Origin: Bacteroidota bacterium
GTDB taxonomy: Bacteria; Bacteroidota; Bacteroidia; Chitinophagales; Chitinophagaceae
Reading direction: 5' to 3'
Assembly: GCA_018268075.1 (NCBI GenBank)
Contig: JAFDXH010000273.1
Location: 1-44,574, forward strand
Length of the DNA stretch: 44,574 nt
The notes under the pieces were generated by a model. It was given only the letters and a program-made list of their open reading frames with translations, made no database searches and was not told the DNA's origin. How positions within the stretch are numbered: the first letter of the stretch is position 1; each line of letters begins with the position of its first letter. A program made the position numbers and the translations under genes. Positions 1-7,108 of this stretch are shown here, in pieces.

Positions 1-90
1 ATAACATGGTACACAATTATAGGGCTGGCATTTGTAATGGTAGGCTTGGCTATCGCACGAAGGAAAAAGACTACAATTGCAGATAATTGA
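1..90 (+). CDS. C-terminal end of a membrane protein (partial)
   Basis: The first frame is open from base 1 to a TGA at 88-90 and gives 29 residues. They form one hydrophobic stretch (TIIGLAFVMVGLAIA) followed by a basic tail with RRKK, the usual pattern of a final transmembrane helix with a cytoplasmic end. The start lies outside the window, so the family cannot be named. The next gene begins 73 bases downstream on the same strand. Confidence 0.5.
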   Translation: MTWYTIIGLAFVMVGLAIARRKKTTIADN

Positions 91-163
91 TTTTAAATGG
101 TTGTTTCTTAGATAAATCAAAGTGTTGTGCGTCACTTTAAACAGACCTTATAACAAATGACGA

Positions 164-724
164 ATGGACATAATTCAATATTTCAAATCACAGCAACTGC
201 TCACAGGCGATACTGCCGAAAGGTTGTCAAAATTTGTCCGCAGAAAAACTTATGATAAGAAAGATTTGATTTTGCCCGTTGACAACAGTTCCAAAAACAT
301 CTATTTCATTGAGCAAGGAATAGCAAGAGTTTTCTATGCCCAAAAGAACAAAGACGTAACACTATATTTTTTACAGGAAAACAAAATTGGGGTACCTGTG
401 GATAGTATTTTTTTTAACCGAGTTTGCAAGTTTGGAATAGAAGCACTGACAGAAACTATTGTAGCAATAATGGCTTACGAACGTTGGGAAAATTGGGCAA
501 AGCACAACGCTGTAATGCAACAGTTTTCCCAGCGTTTAATGATTGAATATATCAAAAATGCTACCGACAGAATTTATAACATCAAATTCCAATCACCTAA
601 AGAGCGTTATGATACTTTGATTGCAGAATTTCCAGAAATTTTCCCACAAGTTTCTTTAGGGCATATTGCTTCCTATTTAGGCATTACACAAGAAACATTG
701 AGCAGGCTTCGGGCAAAAAAATAA
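164..724 (+). CDS. Crp/Fnr-family transcriptional regulator
   Basis: The 186-residue protein has the Crp/Fnr layout. An N-terminal cyclic-nucleotide-binding-like beta-roll spans about residues 20-110 (DKKDLILPVDNSSKNIYFIE, then EQGIARVF). A long dimerisation helix follows, then a C-terminal helix-turn-helix around residues 163-183 (SLGHIASYLGITQETLSRLR). No Fe-S cysteine cluster of the Fnr type is visible, so this is probably not an oxygen sensor; the ligand is unknown. The ATG at 164 gives a normal family start. The next gene on the same strand encodes an MBL-fold hydrolase, and tandem palindromic boxes lie between the two (775-800). A local regulator-target relationship is an inference from that layout. 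Confidence 0.88.
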   Translation: MDIIQYFKSQQLLTGDTAERLSKFVRRKTYDKKDLILPVDNSSKNIYFIEQGIARVFYAQKNKDVTLYFLQENKIGVPVDSIFFNRVCKFGIEALTETIVAIMAYERWENWAKHNAVMQQFSQRLMIEYIKNATDRIYNIKFQSPKERYDTLIAEFPEIFPQVSLGHIASYLGITQETLSRLRAKK

Positions 725-774
725 CCACTATCATTTTTTGATTTCAATCAAAAATTACCTTTTTATCATTCAGG

Positions 775-800
775 AAATTTGCAAAATAAAATTTGCAAAA
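775..800 (+). promoter_or_regulatory. Tandem 12-bp repeat with palindromic core, possible operator
   Basis: The 12-mer AAATTTGCAAAA occurs at 775-786 and again, identically, at 789-800, a period of 14 bases. Each copy contains the perfect palindrome TTTGCAAA. The second copy ends one base before the ATG at 802. A repeated palindrome directly in front of a gene, just downstream of a regulator gene, suggests an operator. The AT-rich composition makes chance similarity possible. Confidence 0.35.
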
Positions 801-801
801 G

Positions 802-1644
802 ATGATAAAAATTACCGCCATAGAAACAGGCAAAGCTATATGTAAAACAAAACAACAAACAGCCCAAAGCAATCAGCGTTCGGGCATTGGCAGAAAGATT
901 GATATTTTCCGCGACCCAAATTTCGTAAACCCTTTGCCCATTCTTGTTTATCTGATTGAACACCCCGAAGGGATGTTTTTAGTAGATACAGGTGATACCT
1001 GGAGGAATTCTGTTCACGGTTATTTACCTAGATGGAATCCATTTTTTACAAAAATGGTATCTATAAGAGTTGCCCCCGTAGAAGAAATTGGCTTCCAACT
1101 AAATAAAATAGGCATTGATTCCGCAAAAGATATTGAAGCCGTTATTCTCACTCACTTCCATCACGACCACACTGGCGGCTTGGATCATTTTCCAAGAACA
1201 AAGATTATTGGCAGTAGAGAAAATTATACTGAATATTTAAGTTTAAAAGGTAAGATTGGAGGCTATCTACCACAAAGAAGACCAATATGGTTTAAGCCAG
1301 AATTGATTGAGTTCAAAACAAATCCTATTGGCAGTTTTTCAGCCTCACATCCTATTACAAAGGACGGACGGATATTTTTAGTGCCAACACCAGGTCATTG
1401 CAATGGACATTTATCGGTAGTTGTTCGTGGCGATGACTATACCTACTTCTTAGCAGGAGACGCAGCCTACAATGAAGAAAATATACGAAATGAAAAAACA
1501 GACGGCGTAACTTTTAAACCTGATGTAGCCTTAAAAACTTTGCAGAATATAAAAGCATTTGCTACTAATGAGCCAACAATTGTTTTGCCTTGCCACGACC
1601 CTAATAGTATGGCTCGTTTAGCAAACAAGCAGACTTTTGCATAA
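802..1644 (+). CDS. Metallo-beta-lactamase-fold hydrolase (lactonase-like)
   Basis: The protein carries the MBL metal site HxHxDH as HFHHDH (H118, H120, D122, H123), followed by TGG, and a downstream PTPGHCNGH segment supplying a further metal histidine. LAGDAAY provides the bridging aspartate. This is the architecture of the N-acyl-homoserine lactonase / quorum-quenching branch, but substrate cannot be read from sequence, and a generic hydrolase is equally possible. I chose the ATG at 802 rather than the in-frame TTG at 793, because the TTG lies inside a repeated palindromic element and the protein then begins MIKITAIETG, a normal first strand. The gene lies downstream of the Crp/Fnr regulator on the same strand. 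No signal peptide is visible, so it is probably cytoplasmic. Confidence 0.85.
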   Translation: MIKITAIETGKAICKTKQQTAQSNQRSGIGRKIDIFRDPNFVNPLPILVYLIEHPEGMFLVDTGDTWRNSVHGYLPRWNPFFTKMVSIRVAPVEEIGFQLNKIGIDSAKDIEAVILTHFHHDHTGGLDHFPRTKIIGSRENYTEYLSLKGKIGGYLPQRRPIWFKPELIEFKTNPIGSFSASHPITKDGRIFLVPTPGHCNGHLSVVVRGDDYTYFLAGDAAYNEENIRNEKTDGVTFKPDVALKTLQNIKAFATNEPTIVLPCHDPNSMARLANKQTFA

Positions 1645-1937
1645 TAAAGCGAACGCACAACAAACATCTTTGCAAAAGCACGGCTGACTGAAGTAGTTGA
1701 GCATTTGCGCTGCTATTAATTTTTGTGCATATATTCGGTTGAGGGTTTTTGATGCCACCATAAAAGCCAAGTTTTGTATGCGGGTTAATTAGGGAATTAT
1801 TAAACAACCGATCTTAACAATCATTAAGTACAACATTTGATTTCAGGTAAAAAATATTTTTTATGGGGTGTGATATTTTGCCCCCTTGTGCGAATAATTA
1901 AGAAAATAGAAAGTTGAACGACTAATTATTTAATCGA
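1645..1937. other. AT-rich intergenic region without recognisable gene
   Basis: This 293-base gap separates the MBL hydrolase from the sigma-factor group. I see no convincing coding frame, tRNA or strong terminator. It contains the low-complexity palindrome TAAAAAATATTTTTTA at 1848-1863, followed by a G/C-clustered stretch near 1865-1885. The promoter of the downstream sigma-factor group is presumably here, but no clear TAnnTTTG box was found. Confidence 0.4.
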
Positions 1938-2129
1938 ATGGAAAACATAAAAAACAAAGTCTTTGCTATTGCAATAATTTCGACACCGGCTTTGGCAATA
2001 GGTTGGGGACTAAGAATCAATAGATACAAGTACTTTGCTAATTCTGACCAAAGTGTAATAGAATCAAACAAAAAAGAATTACAAATTACCTACTCCAAAG
2101 GCACACTGAAAGATTACAAGAATGGATAA
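1938..2129 (+). CDS. Small single-helix protein upstream of ECF sigma factor
   Basis: The 63-residue frame starts at an ATG and begins with a basic N-terminus, then a hydrophobic segment of about 17 residues (VFAIAIISTPALAIGWG), then a polar tail. This could be a signal anchor or a membrane-anchored microprotein. Its stop overlaps the ATG of the sigma-factor gene by 8 bases (shared ATGGATAA at 2122-2129), a layout typical of translational coupling. I do not recognise a family. It may be a real short protein or a leader reading frame controlling sigma-factor translation. Confidence 0.5.
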   Translation: MENIKNKVFAIAIISTPALAIGWGLRINRYKYFANSDQSVIESNKKELQITYSKGTLKDYKNG

Positions 2130-2631
2130 AATTGATAAATCCGACAACTTTCTCTCTGTTATTGAGTTTCATAAAGGGATCATTTACAAAATAGCAAACT
2201 CCTATTGCAAAAATGTTGAGGACCGTAAAGATCTCGTTCAGGAAATTGTTGTTCAATTATGGAAATCCTTTGATGCTTATGACGACAATTTTAAGCATTC
2301 AACCTGGATGTATCGCATTGCATTAAACGTTGCTATATCATTTTACCGAAAGGAGAATAGCAGAAGGAAAATATCAAATCCTTTAACGGATGGAATTTTT
2401 AATTTCCCTGACAAAGGCGGCTTAGATGATAAGGAAACTGATTTGGGTATTTTACAACGAATGATTTCACAACTTAAGGATTTGGATAAAGCATTGATGC
2501 TACTTTATTTAGAAGAAAAAAATCACAAAGAAATTGCTGAAATTATTGGTATTACACAAACAAATGTGGCAACAAAAATCAACAGAATAAAATCTTCATT
2601 AAAAAGAAAATTTTCACAAGAAACAATTTAA
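2122..2631 (+). CDS. ECF-type RNA polymerase sigma factor
   Basis: The 169-residue protein has the two-domain ECF layout. Region 2 covers about residues 10-80, with the core-binding helix YCKNVEDRKDLVQEIVVQLW and the promoter-melting segment STWMYRIALNVAISFYRK. Region 4 covers about 110-165, with a helix-turn-helix NHKEIAEIIGITQTNVATKI. Region 3 is absent, as expected for ECF factors. The gene overlaps the small upstream frame by 8 bases and is followed after 3 bases by a membrane-protein gene, so the three are probably co-transcribed. In Bacteroidota such sigma factors are commonly held by an adjacent membrane protein; whether the neighbour does this here is inference. Confidence 0.92.
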   Translation: MDKIDKSDNFLSVIEFHKGIIYKIANSYCKNVEDRKDLVQEIVVQLWKSFDAYDDNFKHSTWMYRIALNVAISFYRKENSRRKISNPLTDGIFNFPDKGGLDDKETDLGILQRMISQLKDLDKALMLLYLEEKNHKEIAEIIGITQTNVATKINRIKSSLKRKFSQETI

Positions 2632-2634
2632 ATT

Positions 2635-3312
2635 ATGGAAGAGCCAAATTTTGTTCTTTTATGGAAAGAACATTACGAAAAAATTGATCAATCGCTGGCT
2701 ATTAATAAGCGGCTCTTAAAAGAAGTTATTAATGATAAAGCCAGAACTTCCTTGAAATCATTGATAAGATTAAAAATAGTAGGTATTATTTCTTTTGTAC
2801 TTTATTTACTTCTTTTAAGTTATGTATTGGTGAATGCTTTGTCCAACTATTCACCTGCCTTGAATTATTTCATTGTTTCAATTTCAGCAATCACTTTGGT
2901 AAACATAAAGGGTTTAATAGACTACATCAAACATCTTATATGGACTAACAATATCAATTACAATGGTAGCATAATGGAAATTCAGCAACAATTATCACGG
3001 TTGCAATTATCTATAATTAGCCATGCTAAAACGATGTGTTTACAGATCCCATTTTACACTACATTCTATTTGAGTAATAAATGGTTTCCACAAGAAGTCG
3101 GATTCGGATACATCGTTTTGCAAATATTAGTAACAGGCTCTTTCACCTATTTCAGTTATTGGTTGTACAAAAAACATAAACCAGAAAACTTAGACAAAAA
3201 ATGGTTTAGGAATTTGATTGCGGGTTCGGGCGGGAAATCAGTAATGAAAGCAATGGAGTTCTATAAAGAAATGGAAGATTTTAATAGAGAAGATAATAAC
3301 CTGAATAGGTAA
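2635..3312 (+). CDS. Hypothetical multi-helix membrane protein, possible sigma-factor partner
   Basis: This 225-residue protein begins 3 bases after the sigma-factor stop. About 45 polar N-terminal residues precede two hydrophobic segments (IVGIISFVLYLLLLSYVLV and ALNYFIVSISAITLVNIKG). A polar linker rich in glutamine follows, then two further segments near residues 140-180, and a basic C-terminal tail. The cytoplasmic N-terminus plus membrane domain, and the position directly after an ECF sigma gene, fit an anti-sigma-like role. However, no zinc-finger ZAS motif (HxxxCxxC) or FecR-like domain is visible. I do not recognise a named family. Confidence 0.7.
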   Translation: MEEPNFVLLWKEHYEKIDQSLAINKRLLKEVINDKARTSLKSLIRLKIVGIISFVLYLLLLSYVLVNALSNYSPALNYFIVSISAITLVNIKGLIDYIKHLIWTNNINYNGSIMEIQQQLSRLQLSIISHAKTMCLQIPFYTTFYLSNKWFPQEVGFGYIVLQILVTGSFTYFSYWLYKKHKPENLDKKWFRNLIAGSGGKSVMKAMEFYKEMEDFNREDNNLNR

Positions 3313-3611
3313 TCTTCGTTGCTATATGATACTTTTAAGCTAAAAATTTGCACCTTGGGAGATGCCTGAAACTGCAGGCTATTTCCTCTTGCATAGGTAA
3401 TATTATTGATAATCGTTATTTAGTAAAACCGATTATGCCTTTGTAAAATCCAATTATCTCCGCACTAAACGGCTGTGTTATCGGCATTATACCATGTAGG
3501 TTTGGATTAATTTGTAATTCAGTTTAGTATTAGCTAATTTTTTTAAAAATATGACAAATGGAAAACGATCAAGGATAACATCACGTAACTTGTAAAAAAA
3601 ATCTACACACA
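3313..3611. other. Intergenic region, no gene seen
   Basis: This 299-base gap follows the sigma-factor group and precedes the thioredoxin gene. It contains a weak 5-bp hairpin (GCCTG/CAGGC, 3364-3379) followed by a pyrimidine-rich stretch, which is too weak to call a terminator. I find no coding frame of note and no tRNA. Confidence 0.4.
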
Positions 3612-4736
3612 ATGTTTAAAAATTTTATGCTTTTAACGGGCTGCCTATTTTTGGGGTTAGGCCTTTTTGCTCAAAAAACCAAAATAACCGGTACAGCCAA
3701 ATATAAGGAGCCGGTGAAAAAGGTATTTCTCAATTATCGGGAAAATGATAAAACAATTACTGATAGTGCTGAATTGAAGAATGGAACTTTTTCATTTTCA
3801 GGAAATCTTACTCAACCTACCCTTGCCACTATTATGGTAAGGTTTGACCCTAAAGACAGCGCTATCCGCAAACCAGAGTACAGACAGTTTTATTTCGAAC
3901 CCGGAAATATTCACATCACAATAAAGGATTCAATCAAGAATGCAGTGGTGAAGGGTTCAAAATCTGAAATAGAATTTGAAAAATTACAAAAGAAAATGGA
4001 ACCGTTTACTGTAAAAATGAATGATCTGAATACGCAGTACATGGACTTTAGAAAAAACAAGGATGAAGCAGGGATGCAGAAAATAGCGAGTGAATTTGAT
4101 GTTTTGGATAGCACCATTAACGAGGATGTATATCATAAATATTTTGTAGAAAATTCCAAATCTCCAGTAGCTCTTTATGCTTTAGAGCGCTTTGCCGGAT
4201 ATGCAATTGATCCTGCCAAAGTAGAACCACTATACAATAAATTGTCACCGGTGGTAAAAAATACTCCATCCGGAAAGGCATATAAAAAAAGAATAGAAAC
4301 AGCAAAGAAAACGGCTGTTGGCGCGTATGCTATTAATTTTACCCAGAATGATACATTGGAAAAGCCTGTATCATTATCCAACTTTAAGGGAAAGTATGTA
4401 TTGCTTGATTTTTGGGCAAGCTGGTGTGGGCCATGCCGGGCCGAAAACCCTAATGTTGTAAAGGCTTTTAATCAATACAAAGATAAAAACTTCACCGTGC
4501 TTGGGGTTTCTCTTGATCAGCCAGGGAAAAAGCAGGCATGGTTAGACGCTATTCACAAAGACAACCTTACATGGACACATGTTAGCGACCTTAAATTTTG
4601 GGACAATGCAGTTGCAAAAGAATATGGAATACAGGCTATTCCTCAAAACTTTTTAATAGACCCTTCAGGAAAGATTATAGCAAAAAATGTACGTGGCGAA
4701 GAGTTGGATAAAAAACTTGCTGAGGTGATTAAATAA
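3612..4736 (+). CDS. TlpA-like thioredoxin with N-terminal DUF4369-type domain
   Basis: The 374-residue protein starts with a signal peptide (hydrophobic core LLTGCLFLGLGLF, cleavage near FAQK). Residues of about 25-130 form an all-beta domain of the DUF4369 kind, with ITGTAKYKEPVKKVFLNY followed by the FYFEPGN-like segment (FYFEPGNIHITI). A helical linker follows, then a thioredoxin fold from about residue 235. The redox motif WCGPC is present with C272 and C275, and the cis-proline loop reads GIQAIPQNFLID. The family acts in the periplasm as a disulfide reductase, often for cytochrome maturation or in cell-envelope thiol homeostasis. The gene is single, and a bidirectional terminator separates it from a convergent neighbour. 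The LTGC segment near residue 13 could alternatively be a lipobox. Confidence 0.93.
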   Translation: MFKNFMLLTGCLFLGLGLFAQKTKITGTAKYKEPVKKVFLNYRENDKTITDSAELKNGTFSFSGNLTQPTLATIMVRFDPKDSAIRKPEYRQFYFEPGNIHITIKDSIKNAVVKGSKSEIEFEKLQKKMEPFTVKMNDLNTQYMDFRKNKDEAGMQKIASEFDVLDSTINEDVYHKYFVENSKSPVALYALERFAGYAIDPAKVEPLYNKLSPVVKNTPSGKAYKKRIETAKKTAVGAYAINFTQNDTLEKPVSLSNFKGKYVLLDFWASWCGPCRAENPNVVKAFNQYKDKNFTVLGVSLDQPGKKQAWLDAIHKDNLTWTHVSDLKFWDNAVAKEYGIQAIPQNFLIDPSGKIIAKNVRGEELDKKLAEVIK

Positions 4737-4755
4737 TCGCTTCAATTCTTTAATA

Positions 4756-4798
4756 AAAAAAAGTGGCTGCCGAAAATTATACGGCAGCCACTTTTTTT
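4756..4798. terminator. Bidirectional intrinsic terminator
   Basis: A perfect 17-bp stem pairs 4756-4772 with 4782-4798 around a 9-base loop. The GC core (GTGGCTGCCG) is flanked by an A-run on the left and a T-run on the right, so it works on both strands. It lies 19 bases after the thioredoxin stop and 19 bases from the stop of the convergent coiled-coil gene. Confidence 0.88.
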
Positions 4799-4817
4799 AT
4801 ATCCTTTTTTCGGGTTC

Positions 4818-5807
4818 TTAACTAAACAGCCCGCCTTTCTTAAAAGTGCGGGTGCCTTCACCAATTTTGAAACCGTTATTGTAAATCTCTATTTTATAAT
4901 TTCCAGTTTGAAAATCACTGTTTTGTGACCATTCTACTTGCACAGGTTCTTTTTGTCCTTGTACATAATTGATTGATATCTTTTTTGTATAAGGCCTTTC
5001 TACACCGTCTCTTGTAGTAAACTTACCAGAGCCAAGTGCATCTACAGTTACAGGTTTGCCATCTGGTGCGGTAATGCATACATAAATATCTTTTGGCCCA
5101 GTGGGTGTAATTCTGTTTTCATCAATCTGAAAAGTTATGCGCAACTTGTCCACCCGCTTAGCAGTTGTAGTTACTTTCTCCCTTCCACCACTTTTTTCTT
5201 TAAGCCCTATTATAGCAAAATCAGATGCATGTAATGTAGAGCCTACATCTATTACATCCTCTTTTTGTTTGATCACGCCATTAGCCGAGTCATAATTCTT
5301 TTGGGCATTATCTCTTTGCTGTGTAACCACTCTTTTATCTTCTGTAAGTTGGGTATTTTCTGCTTTTAAAGATTCTATTTCTGCAGTATAAGTATCAATG
5401 TTTCCTTTTAACTGAGCTATTAGGCGCCGCGCTTCAGAAAGTTGAGAGGCGGTTGCATTTTTATCATTTAAAATTGCTTGCGCTTTTGATTTTAATGCCT
5501 GTATGTCTTTATCTTTTGTTTGAATAAGGCTGTCGGCACGGGCGTTTGAAGTTTTTAGATTATCCAGCCTTAGTGCTGCATCATCCAATTCGTGCTGAAG
5601 TTCATTTTTAGCAGAGTCGCTGGTTGCAACCTGGCTTGTTAGGGTATCTTCTTTTTGCTTTATCTGGTTGCGATCGTAAATAATGTAGCCCCAGGTACCT
5701 AAGAGTGCAGCTACAAGTACGCCTGTGAGCACATTGCGCCCCGCGCTGCTTTTTGTTTCAGTTTTTTCAACCTCTGCATTTTTTTCAGGGAAATTTTCGT
5801 AATTCAT
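4818..5807 (-). CDS. Membrane-anchored coiled-coil protein, unknown function
   Basis: The 329-residue protein has a short cytoplasmic N-terminus, one transmembrane helix at about residues 27-46 (LTGVLVAALLGTWGYIIYD), a long coiled coil at about 47-185 rich in K, E, Q and D, and a C-terminal beta-rich domain at about 190-329. That domain has repeated strand patterns (KLRITFQIDENRITPTG, DIYVCITAPDGKPVTV, GNYKIEIYNNGFKIGEGTRT). The layout suggests a periplasmic stalk holding a sandwich-like domain. I cannot assign a function. Similar arrangements are frequent in Bacteroidota envelope proteins. It is transcribed divergently from holA across a 249-base gap holding a large inverted repeat. Confidence 0.8.
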   Translation of the reverse strand: MNYENFPEKNAEVEKTETKSSAGRNVLTGVLVAALLGTWGYIIYDRNQIKQKEDTLTSQVATSDSAKNELQHELDDAALRLDNLKTSNARADSLIQTKDKDIQALKSKAQAILNDKNATASQLSEARRLIAQLKGNIDTYTAEIESLKAENTQLTEDKRVVTQQRDNAQKNYDSANGVIKQKEDVIDVGSTLHASDFAIIGLKEKSGGREKVTTTAKRVDKLRITFQIDENRITPTGPKDIYVCITAPDGKPVTVDALGSGKFTTRDGVERPYTKKISINYVQGQKEPVQVEWSQNSDFQTGNYKIEIYNNGFKIGEGTRTFKKGGLFS

Positions 5808-5887
5808 TATTGTAAGTTTTAGATAGAAATATTAAATGTATGAATTTTTCCAAAATCATGCCAAATAGATTAAGGTTTATTATAAAG

Positions 5888-6021
5888 TATGTACATAGGT
5901 TGCATTTCAAATTACCGCATTGCTCCACTACTTGTGAGCGGTGTGGAGCAGCGTTCACGGCGTACCGCCCTATTTGGTGTATCCACTGGCTGGCAATAAT
6001 TTGAAATGCGCCCTATACATC
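5888..6021. repeat. Long imperfect inverted repeat with hairpin-rich core
   Basis: The left arm (about 5888-5914) and the right arm (about 5998-6021) are reverse complements over about 24 bases, with a perfect 13-base block GCATTTCAAATTA pairing with TAATTTGAAATGC. The 83-base interior is clearly more GC-rich than its surroundings and holds smaller hairpins: GCTCCAC/GTGGAGC at 5922-5949 and GGCG/CGCC at 5959-5969. It sits between divergent genes. It could be a non-autonomous mobile repeat, a structured RNA or a cruciform regulatory element. Confidence 0.6.
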
Positions 6022-6044
6022 TACTTCAGTTAGGGTTTATCTTT

Positions 6045-6052
6045 TATCTTTG
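6045..6052 (+). promoter_or_regulatory. Putative Bacteroidota -7 box upstream of holA
   Basis: TATCTTTG matches the TAnnTTTG consensus and ends only 4 bases before the holA ATG at 6057. A good -33 TTTG at the usual distance is not visible, so the call rests on the -7 box alone. If used, the transcript would have almost no leader. Confidence 0.4.
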
Positions 6053-6056
6053 AAAA

Positions 6057-7061
6057 ATGAGCGCAGTATCTATAATTAATTCCTGGAAGAAGAAAGAGTT
6101 TAAGCCATTTTATTGGCTTGAGGGCGAAGAAGAATTTTTTATTGATGAAATAATGGATTATGCAGAAAAGAACATTTTACCTGAAACAGAAGCCTCATTT
6201 AACCTTACAGTTTTTTACGGAAAAGATGCCGAGTGGCCGGATATAATTAATGCATGCCGCCGCTATCCAATGTTTGCAGAGCGGCAGGTTGTTTTATTAA
6301 AGGAAGCTCAACAATTAAAGCTAATAGATAAGCTAGAGCCTTATTTTGAAAACCCACTGGCATCTACAATTTTTATAGTTTCGTATAAGGGCAAAACTAT
6401 TGATGGAAGAAGCAAACTAGCCAAGGTGCTAAAAAAGAACGGGGAAGTATTTTTGTCAAAAAAGGTTTACGAAAATCAGTTGCAGGCATGGACTAACGGA
6501 TACCTGCAATCGAAAGGAATGCGTATCTCTTCTAAAGCCCTTGCCTTGCTTGTAGATCATATTGGCAATGATCTTGGACGTATAGCCAATGAGGTGAATA
6601 AATTATCATTGAATATCAAGGATTCTGAAATTACTGAAAATGAAATAGAAAAATATATTGGTATTAGTAAGGACTATAATATTTTTGAGTTCCAAAGCGC
6701 TTTCGGTTATAAAGATGCGGCTAAGGCCATAAAAATAATTCAATACTTTGATGCCAATCCGAAAGCTGTTCCGCAGGTGCAGGTTTTGCCCACTCTTTAT
6801 GCCTACTTTACTAAAATAATGTCCATATACCAAATGAGAGATAGGAGTAATAACGCTATAAGGCCTTTGTTTTATAATAACCCTGTTCTCGTGGAGCAGG
6901 CAATGGCTACTTTATCTAATTATACTTTTGCACAACTTGAAGAGGCAGTATTACTATTGCATTATTATAATTTAAAAAGTATAGGGATAGATAATTATGG
7001 TGCCTCATTTTATTCATTGCTAAAAGAATTATGTTACAAGGTGATACAAAATGAGGATTGA
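6057..7061 (+). CDS. holA: DNA polymerase III subunit delta
   Basis: This is the clamp-loader delta subunit, which opens the beta sliding clamp for loading at the replication fork. The 334-residue length is normal for the family. The N-terminal domain shows the expected FYWLEGEEEFFIDEIMDYAE opening (about residues 19-38) and the RRYPMFAERQVVLLKEA segment that contacts the clamp (about 63-80). The middle AAA+-like domain has FIVSYKGKTIDGRSKLAK and the conserved DLGRIANEVNKL helix (about 172-183). A C-terminal helical collar domain follows. As in all delta subunits there is no functional P-loop. It leads the co-directional run to kmo. Confidence 0.95.
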   Translation: MSAVSIINSWKKKEFKPFYWLEGEEEFFIDEIMDYAEKNILPETEASFNLTVFYGKDAEWPDIINACRRYPMFAERQVVLLKEAQQLKLIDKLEPYFENPLASTIFIVSYKGKTIDGRSKLAKVLKKNGEVFLSKKVYENQLQAWTNGYLQSKGMRISSKALALLVDHIGNDLGRIANEVNKLSLNIKDSEITENEIEKYIGISKDYNIFEFQSAFGYKDAAKAIKIIQYFDANPKAVPQVQVLPTLYAYFTKIMSIYQMRDRSNNAIRPLFYNNPVLVEQAMATLSNYTFAQLEEAVLLLHYYNLKSIGIDNYGASFYSLLKELCYKVIQNED

Positions 7062-7108
7062 GAAAAGGATGGAATAGATTTTTTGATCTTTAGAAAAAAT
7101 GAATTCAA

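Noticed and set aside
735-754. AT-only hairpin after the Crp/Fnr gene as a terminator
   Set aside because: The stem has a single G-C pair near each end and no T-tract after a GC-rich core; it is too weak to call.
793-801. TTG at 793 as the start of the MBL hydrolase
   Set aside because: It lies within the second copy of a repeated palindromic box, and an ATG nine bases later gives a normal family N-terminus.
1848-1863. 16-base palindrome as an operator of the sigma-factor group
   Set aside because: It consists only of A and T runs and is expected by chance in such AT-rich DNA.
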